Assembly: GCF_030272615.1 (NCBI RefSeq)
Contig: NC_081411.1
Location: 185,984,449 to 186,048,448 of the forward strand
Length of the DNA: 64,000 bases
From: Cryptomeria japonica
Taxonomy: Eukaryota; Streptophyta; Pinopsida; Cupressales; Cupressaceae
Reading direction: 5' to 3'
A program made the translations under genes and the position numbers. The notes under the pieces were generated by a model that worked only from the letters and a program-made list of their open reading frames with translations, did not search any database and had not been told where the DNA came from. Positions 57,164-64,000 of the stretch are shown here, piece after piece (within the stretch, counting starts at the first letter, position 1; every line of letters starts with the position of its first letter).

Positions 57164-58644
57164 TGTACGCAGGAAAAGTGGGCGAATAAAACTTAATATG
57201 TGAAAATTTAGTTAAATTACTAGTCCACACACACACATAGGACTTCTTGGTGCAAGCTATGGAGTAACGTAGTATTACTCAGCTTCCCAAGGAGGGTCCC
57301 ATGGTTCTCTATCTCACAATGTCCCTCAAACCAACGTTTTTGCTCTCAGATTACTGAGCAAAATGGTTTAGGGATGGCAAATATGAGAACGAGAGATGCT
57401 TTTTTAGATTTTAGTATGATATGGATGTTAAGCTAGGCATGATTCTAAAATGCAATAATCTAAATGATAAGATGACAAGATTAGTATGAATACTATCTTA
57501 GCATACTATATTTAGTCTATGATTGAGCTAAAATGATAAATAAATTACTCTAAACATGCATATTTAGTCTAATTTTGATCTAAAGAGAGGCTAAATGATG
57601 AGCATAAAGATGATATGAAAGCTTGAAAGAATTTGAGCATAAGTGTGATGCTTCAAATTTGAAAGATGATTGTTAAAAATGGAGGAATGAGAGCTCTATT
57701 TATAGCACAAACAGGGCAATGGATGGTCAAGATTGAATGGTTTAATCAAGGGCCAGGTTTGAAAGTTGGGAATCCGTGTGCACGATTTGCACCAATGAAA
57801 TGGTGACAAGTGTCAACATAGGATTAGGTTGAGAGAAGAGGTTGGAGGCATTAAAGGCCTGAGAAGACCTCATGGTTATCTAAAGGCTAAGGGTCAAGTC
57901 TAAATTAAGATTATCCACTGGATTAAGAGTTAATCCAAGGATAAACCTTTGTGCAAATGATTAAGAGATAATCATGGTCAAATCATTAATGCCCTGATGA
58001 GACCTTTGGGTTGGGTAGAGGTTGAGTCAAAACAAATGTTTTAACCATGTGGGAGGGTTTGAATTAACCATTAATGGTTATTGGAGACTTTGGGGATTAA
58101 GTGGTTGAAGGTTGGAAGCCTTCAATGGTTTTCAAAGACTTTAAGGGTTTTGGTGGTTGAAGGTTGAAAACCTTTAATGGTTATCCAAGACTTTGGGCCA
58201 TTTGAGAAGTGACCTCCCTTTGCTTAGGGATGTGACAAAGTTTAGAGGAGGGTTAGATTAATTAAAATCGATTAGAAGATTCTAGAAGGGATTAGGAAGG
58301 GGTTTGGGATTTTGCAAGTGGATGGGGGATAATAGAATTTTAATTGAATTAAAAGATTTAATTCAATTTGGTTATAATTTGGGGAAATTAAATAAATTAG
58401 ATTTATTCAATTTAGGATAACTATTTAATTAAATTTGAATTTAATTAAAAGTGGCTAGGGGGATTTAATTGAATAAAATGATTTATTCATTTAATGGTAT
58501 GGTGAATTTTATTTAAATAAATTGAATAATTTATTTAACAAAATAGAAGAATGTGGATAATTTAATTAAATTGGATTTAATTAAATAGGGAAATGAACAT
58601 AAAAATATTCATTTTAGGAATATGGTCATTTTTATATGTCTACA
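57164..58644 (-). repeat. 5' LTR of Gypsy element 1
   Basis: Unbroken 1481-bp LTR, TG at 57164 and CA at 58644 on the plus strand. It shows the sequence before the Copia insertion (GGGGGATAATAG at 58324) and so defines the insertion point in the other LTR. Confidence 0.97.
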
Positions 58645-58649
58645 GTATT
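58645..58649. repeat. Target site duplication GTATT, right copy
   Basis: Identical to 33489-33493. After it the right arm of the DNA transposon resumes. Confidence 0.95.
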
Positions 58650-58849
58650 TACCTTTAGTTTATCTAATCACAAGAACTATTTAAATCAAATTCCAAAAAT
58701 CAAATTACGAGTCCACATAATCCCTATAAAGTTGTTTAAGCACAACTTCCATAAATAAAATTTCAAGTCCACATAATATATAAAGTATGCAAAAAATATA
58801 TATGATATAATGTACACAAAATATAATTTCACATAATTTCAAGTCCACA

Positions 58850-59237
58850 TAATATCTAATGGGCACAATGCACATAAAGTATGCACATAATATATATGAT
58901 CTAATCCTATTATGCAACTATCCATATATATAAAGTATGTGTGCACGTGTAAACAAATATGTAAAGTCCATAAAATAGTACATATCAGAGCCAAATAAAC
59001 AGTAAAATTTCAAGTCCACATAATCCATGTAATATCTAATCCATATATATATCTGGATGGTAACATGATGAACTCCACATAATATCTAATGTGCACAAAA
59101 TATATAAAGTATGCACAAAATATATATGATCTAATCCTATTATGCAACTATCCATATATATAAAGTATGTGCATGTGTAAACAAATGTGTAAAGTCCATA
59201 AAAAAGTACATATCAGAGCCAAATAAATAGTAAAATC
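58850..59237. repeat. Tandem duplication of ~229 bp in the transposon right arm
   Basis: Segments starting AATATCTAATG(G/T)GCACAA at 58850 and 59080 share about 155 bp with few differences, including GATCTAATCCTATTATGCAA and ACATATCAGAGCCAAATAAA. AT-rich and non-coding; it lies just downstream of the stop codon of the right-arm gene. Confidence 0.85.
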
Positions 59238-60398
59238 TAAGTGCTATCATTAATAACATCCTGTGGTCTCTTGTACCCTGGACGTGGTCCAGATCCACCT
59301 ATCTCATGTTGTACAAGGAAAATATAATATTAAAATATTACTTGAAATTAACTATTAAAAGAATAATTTATCGAATATAGTAGAATTCATAAATTAAGTT
59401 ACAAACTTACCATATGCTCATCAGATCCTCTAGCAGTATCTCTCTTGTCCCTGGGATGTGGTCCAAATCCACCCGTCTCATGTTGTACAATAAAAAAATA
59501 ATATTAAAATATTATTTGAAATTAACTATTAAAAAGAATCATTTATCAAATATAGTAGAATTCCTAAATTAAGTTACAAACTTACCATATGATCATCAGA
59601 TCCTCTAGCAGTATCTCCTCTAGTAGTATCAACACCAAATGTAGTGCTAGCTAACTCCTGTACAAGGTCAAATTCAAAGTGTCCAATTAAATCTTAAATT
59701 AAGAGTCAAAATAAGATCAAATTAAGTATTACATATTAATACCTCAAAGATGTCGATGTGCGTTCAAATTGGCTCTAATCAAAATTATGAGGATAACCTA
59801 TCCTAATGGTAGTGTCCACTTGCATACATGCATTTAATGAAATCATATTTAGTGAACATATATATGTGTACTAAATAATTTCAAGTTAAGTTACAATGTT
59901 GTAAGAGTTCATATTTAATTTAAGAATTATAAGATACATACCATAGATGGTGTCACAGTAGTCAGACCCTCTTCTCGATGTGATGTAGAGGGTCCCTCAT
60001 GACCTGAATCCTGGAGAAAGAAGCATTCAATGTATCAACATGAAAATTTATATAGTATACGATGATAACATATTAACTTAAAAAGATAGTACAATGTCTA
60101 GATAGAAATTTATACTATACCCCATAAGGTGTGTCGAGTTGTGTTCCAGTAGATGCAATATTGACTCTAATATTAGGTGTAGTTCTTATCTACATAAACA
60201 AAATTTATTTAATGGAGTATTAGATTGTATAAAAAAAAAAGATGCACTTAGTTTATACCTATATTTAATGAAGTATTAAAAGATTGACATGTACATGTAT
60301 ATATATCTATACCTGGTCAAGATGAACATCCGAGCAAACAAAATCCATATAAGATGTCATCATACTATCATCTGCTACATCATGCTCAGCTGGAACTG
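59237..60398 (-). CDS. Right-arm gene of the DNA transposon, short phase-0 exons, unknown function
   Basis: Exons inferred from splice sites on the minus strand: one ending 60313 (DDSMMTSYMDFVCSDVHLDQ at its end), 60189-60121, 60010-59942, 59657-59586, 59476-59411 and 59302-59237 with stop TAG. Internal and last exons are 69, 69, 72, 66 and 66 nt, all multiples of three in phase 0 and free of stops. The joined C-terminal part is hydrophilic, rich in Gly, Asp, Thr and Arg (TARGSDDHM, TARGSDEHM, GGSGPRPGYKRP) and has no known domain. The last exons arose by exon-intron duplication. The start, probably in or near the right inverted repeat, is not determined. MuDR has an analogous second gene. 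Confidence 0.55.
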
Positions 60399-61050
60399 TA
60401 GTACGGATTTCAATGATAGTGTGGTAAATCGATGCAATCTATCTTTTTTTTATAGTAACTGTTATTTAGAAACGGGGGCCTGTTATTAAATCCAACAAAC
60501 AAAAAATGGAACGGGCCCCTGTTTTATAAATGAGAACGGGGACCCGTTCTATAAAATTTGAATCCACAACCTGTCACTTGCCTCGGGATTAGGATCAGGA
60601 TAGGCCTAGGATGGCCACACCTGACACATGAACCTGCAAATTCAAAGCTCCATGAATGAAAGCACAAATATGAACATGTCAAATAGTTTACGAGCCTCTA
60701 ATCAGAGAATTTTTATACCAAATTAAAACCCATTTCAGATTATACTGTCTAGATTCTAAATATGTAAATTTATTTTAAAATTGATTATTTTAAATATTTT
60801 TCATTTAATTTATACTAAATCAGTTCCATAAATTTGAAATATTAACCAATTTTATTAATTTAATAACTTTTTTATTTTAATGAATTTTGAAAAAAAAATT
60901 ATATGTCATCAATCTACACAAAATTCTTTTCTATTTAAAAAAAAAAATTCAAAAAATGCTAAGTTTGCGTCAAATTATGTGGGTCGTACACGTCAAATTT
61001 TTAAAAAGATAATTACGGCCATTAAAAAATTAATTTAAAAAAATTATGTT
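60399..61050 (-). repeat. Right terminal inverted repeat of the DNA transposon
   Basis: Inverted copy of 29110-29757. The GC-rich patch lies at 60470-60555 (GGGGGCCTGTT, ACGGGCCCCTGTT). Differences are scattered substitutions and small indels. Confidence 0.88.
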
Positions 61051-61130
61051 TACTTTTCTCTCTTTTTTATTTTTTATGCAAAACTAAATCCTTTAGGTGT
61101 GGATATGTTAAATGATACATAGGATATTCA

Positions 61131-61960
61131 TAAGTTTTTTAAAAATATAATAATAGGACCAACTATGGACCTATTATGCAATGTCATGGCATAGTAGGAC
61201 CTATTATGCCATCATGGCATAATAGGTCCATAATTGGTCCTATCATACTAAGTAAACATGTTGAATTAGCATAGTTTCAGTGTTGGAGATGAATTAGATG
61301 ATGAAGTTGGCAATTTTCGAGAAAATCATGTCATGTTGTGGCTTAGTAGGTCCTATTATGGCATAATAGGTGGACTATTATGCAATGTCATGGCATAATA
61401 GGACCTATTATTCCATGATGGCATAATAGGTCCTATTATGCCATGACATGACATAATAGGACCAAATATGGATCCATTATGCAATGTCATGGCATAATAG
61501 GACATATTATGCCATCATGGCATAATAGGTCCATAATTGGTCCTATCATACTAAGTAAACATGTTGAATTAGCATAGTTTCAGTGTTGGAGATGAATTAG
61601 ATGATGAAGTTGGCAATTTTTGAGAAAATCATGTCATGTTGTGGCTTAATAGGTCCTATTATGGACCTGTTATGCCATGATGGCATAATAGGTGGACTAT
61701 TATGCAATGTCATGGCATAATAGGACCTATTATGCCATGATGGCATAAAAGGTCCTATTATGCCATGACATGATATAATAGGACCAACTCTGAACCCATT
61801 ATGCAATGTCATGGCATAATAGGACATATTATGCCATCATGACATAATGTGTCCTATTATGCCATGACATGACATAATGTGTCCATAATTGATCCTTTTA
61901 TACCATCACATGACATAATAGGACCATAATAGAACCTTTATGCCATGACATGGCATAAAC
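61131..61960. repeat. Palindromic satellite built on CATAATAGGTCCTATTATG
   Basis: Dozens of ATAATAGG and CCTATTATG halves facing each other, with TGCCATGACATGACATAA and GCAATGTCATGGCATAA links. A longer period is superimposed: ATAGTTTCAGTGTTGGAGATG begins at 61271 and again at 61574 (303 bp apart). It starts about 80 bp outside the right end of the DNA transposon. Non-coding. Confidence 0.9.
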
Positions 61961-62750
61961 CTAAGCCTAAACTTTGATATCTAAAATTTCAAGAGTAATG
62001 TTAATTACTTTTAAGGTTATACTAATTTAGTGGTAACTTTTGTATTGCCTAATGAGGATTAAGAACAATTTAGGTACATATGTTTAGTTTTATTTCGATT
62101 TCCTTTTTGAACATTTTTGTTTTTGTTTTGATTTCATTTTTCATTTTTTTTTTGTTTCGATTTCATTTTCGTTTTGGTTTTTGTTTCGATTTCGTTTTCA
62201 TTTTTGTTTTTGTTTCGATTTCGTTTTCAATTTTGTTTTTGTTTCAATTTCGTTTTCATTAAATTTTTTTTCTTTCGATTTTCTTTTTGTTTTTGTTTCA
62301 ATTTCATTTTCATTATGATGATTCTGAGATACCTAATTTGATATTTTGTTTTGTTAATTATCTAGGTTTGGTTTTGATTTCTAAATTTGTTGATTAGGGT
62401 TTACGGTTAACTGTTAAAGAATATTTCAGATCAAAATCAAGAATTTACAAATATAAAAACTAATTTCTTTATAGGCTACTTTTAAAAAAAATAAAATAAT
62501 ACAAAAAAAACTAAATAATACACAAAAAAATAAGAAAAATATACAAGAAAATTATGAAATGTGAAAATAGATGATTGAATGTATACCTGGGATAGTGGTG
62601 GAGGCTTGAAATGTAAACAACAACATGGAGGCCCATTTTTGATCTCCTCTTGTCAATTTACTGTCATGGTGAAAATGAAAAATTTGCCCAAAAAAAATAG
62701 TAAAAATACAATTTAAAAATGGGGGCCCATTTTGCGAAGCACATTTTCCA
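61961..62750. other. Low-complexity and unassigned sequence
   Basis: 62075-62320 is a T-rich repeat of TTTTTGTTTCGATTTCGTTTTCA with period 24-27 bp. 62330-62550 is AT-rich. 62560-62750 includes GGGGGCCCATTTT and AGGCCCATTTTTGATC, an unassigned segment next to the truncated gag. No gene is supported. Confidence 0.65.
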
Positions 62751-62799
62751 ACACGCAAACTTCCATGAATTTGTGACTCATTAGCTTGCACATACCCAG

Positions 62800-64000
62800 T
62801 ACTCATCATCATTCCACCAATTTGGTTTGACCTTTGCTTTGTATGGAAGATTGTCAAGAATTGTTATGATCTTGTTTTCCACTAGCTTCTTGAAAGTTGA
62901 TTCAAGTGGTTCTCCCAATGAGGTGTATTTCCTTCATGGTTTGGAGGTTGTTTGAGTATTCATTTGGTTGTTTGTAGAACTCGATCTAGAAAAAATGATT
63001 TTGGGTCGCACTGTATTAGCATCAACAACATCATCATTGGTTGTGTTCTTGTTTTTGTTCAAAAATCTTGGCTTGTCTTTTCCTTTAAAGTCCTCTTTTT
63101 TTTCTTTGAATATCTTAATTACTCCTTGCTCAATTAAGACCTTTTCTATTGCTAAGCCTTTTTCAATGATGTCCTTGAAGGTGGACAAACAAGATTTTCT
63201 TAGATCATAACCAATTTCTCTATGGAAATTCTGGGTGAACATCTCCACCATTTGTTTTTGTGGAATTTCACAAGAGCATCTATTGGCTATATTTCTCCAT
63301 CTTTGTAAAAATGATGAAAAAGATTCTCCCTCCATTTTCTTAGTGTTGCACAAAGTGGTAACAGATATGTCTGTCTCTATGTTGTATGAGAAATGTTGGA
63401 TAAATGCCTCTGCTAAATCACCCCATGACTTAATTCCAAGTGGAAGTAGGGAGAACCATTCCATAGCTTGATCACCTAAGCTCTATGGAAAGAATCTCAT
63501 CAGATATGTCTCTTTTGCTGCTACCTCAATGCAAGCTGTGAAAAAGTATCTTATATGTGCCTTAGGGTCTCCTTTGCCTTTGTACTTATCGAACTTAGGT
63601 GTCACGAAATGTGTAGGAAAAGGAGGCATTGGAATGATTTTGTCAAATGGATAGGGACATATGTCTCTCATTGTGTAAGCTGGCTTTGGTGTATTTATGT
63701 CCTCCATTTTCTTTTGTAAGTCCTTAATTTGCTTCTCCAAATTGTTCTTAGGTGGAGATAAACTTCTTAGACTATATCCCATGCCTGAGCCACTAGGTGG
63801 GGGCAAAGCATACTACATATATGGATGATATTGATCATACACATGTTCATATGGAGGAGGTCTATAATGATGTTGCGTATATGGACCACTTGGTATGGAG
63901 TCATGATGAGGAATTGAATATTTGTTTTGTCCATGTATACCATACTTTGTAGGCATGTCATGAGTTTGTTCTAGTGTGTTGCCCCCAAATTTGACATGGG
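62800..64000 (-). pseudogene. Gag of a third Ty3/Gypsy element, continuing past the window
   Basis: The minus-strand frame enters at 64000 with a Tyr/His/Pro-rich N-terminal region (HHYRPPPYEHVYDQYHPYM, then TAG). It then carries the gag core KFDKYKGKGDPKAHIRYFFT, a TAG at about 63481, MEWFSLLPLGIKSWGDLAEAF, YNIETDISVTTLCNTKK and FLQRWRNIANRCSCEIP. The C-terminal part is Lys-rich and ends near 62800 at EPLESTFKKLVENKI and NWWNDDEYW, before the Cys/His knuckle. The layout equals gag of element 1 but the sequence is well diverged, so it is another family. Confidence 0.88.

Larger units (their letters stand above)
33494..58644 (-). mobile_element. Complete Ty3/Gypsy element 1 (Tat lineage) with antisense PMD gene
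   Basis: Sense strand is minus. The 5' LTR is 57164-58644; the 3' LTR is 33494-34662 plus 40657-40973, split by a Copia element. LTRs are 1481 bp, TG...CA, with about 23 differences by eye (1.5%), so the insertion is fairly recent. A GTATT target duplication flanks it. The order is tRNA-Lys primer site, repeat-rich leader, gag, protease, reverse transcriptase, RNase H, second RNase H, integrase, antisense PMD gene, polypurine tract. A second RNase H domain before integrase is characteristic of the Tat lineage (Ogre, Retand and others). Without the Copia insert it is about 19.1 kb. Confidence 0.95.
29110..61050 (+). mobile_element. DNA transposon with ~650-bp terminal inverted repeats, split by a 25-kb Gypsy element
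   Basis: The ends 29110-29757 and 60399-61050 are inverted copies of each other. Without the inserted Gypsy element (33494-58644 plus one GTATT copy) the transposon is about 6.8 kb. The left arm carries a plus-strand transposase gene that starts just inside the left repeat. The right arm carries a minus-strand gene of short exons that starts at or in the right repeat. Two convergent genes driven from long terminal repeats recall the layout of MuDR, but the transposase is of a different type. The outer ends and target duplication could not be fixed, because similarity fades into AT-rich sequence. Confidence 0.8.

Noticed and set aside
61597..61827. Minus-strand frame of 76 codons with repeated MPSWHNRS
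   Set aside because: It is a translation of the palindromic satellite.
62080..62262. Phe-rich plus-strand frame
   Set aside because: It is a translation of a T-rich simple repeat.

Overview
The window looks like nuclear DNA of a seed plant. It is AT-rich and gene-poor, with GT-AG introns, plant Copia and Ty3/Gypsy retrotransposons nested in each other, a tRNA-derived SINE and one ordinary plant enzyme gene. Deep nesting and low gene density suit a large genome such as a conifer's, but that is inference; nothing in the sequence names the species.

The only host gene that reads intact is a four-exon GMC-type FAD oxidoreductase (mandelonitrile lyase / HOTHEAD-like) on the minus strand at 12216-15656, with a TATA box and a signal peptide. 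A decayed copy of its 3' end lies 11 kb away at 770-1407, next to a LINE ORF1 remnant (1690-2836) and a Gypsy LTR remnant (1-612). Between them, 6327-11430 looks like one 5.1-kb insertion carrying a palindromic minisatellite, a tandem block hit by a SINE (17-bp target duplication), and a decayed gene ending in short phase-0 exons.

From 18165 to 61050 there is a stack of transposons. Copia A (18165) is entered by Copia B (19183), which is entered by a Tat-type Gypsy element (20843-28840, truncated). Next comes a DNA transposon with about 650-bp inverted ends (29110-29757 and 60399-61050), a DDE-type transposase gene on its left arm and a second, convergent gene of short phase-0 exons on its right arm. 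Inside it sits a complete 25-kb Gypsy element (33494-58644, target duplication GTATT). One LTR of that element is split by a complete 6-kb Copia element (34663-40656). A third Gypsy gag begins at the right edge (62800-64000).

The most interesting signal lies in the two Tat-type Gypsy elements. Both carry, between integrase and the 3' LTR and on the strand opposite gag-pol, what looks like a separate transcription unit: a TATA box, a short exon coding a conserved basic peptide, a phase-0 intron, and a long exon for a plant mobile domain (PMD) protein. In the 25-kb element this exon has 10 in-frame stops but no frameshift across 656 codons, and every stop is one transition from a sense codon. 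The same element has dozens of GCGCTA-type motifs in its sense leader and again, inverted, in the intron of the antisense gene.
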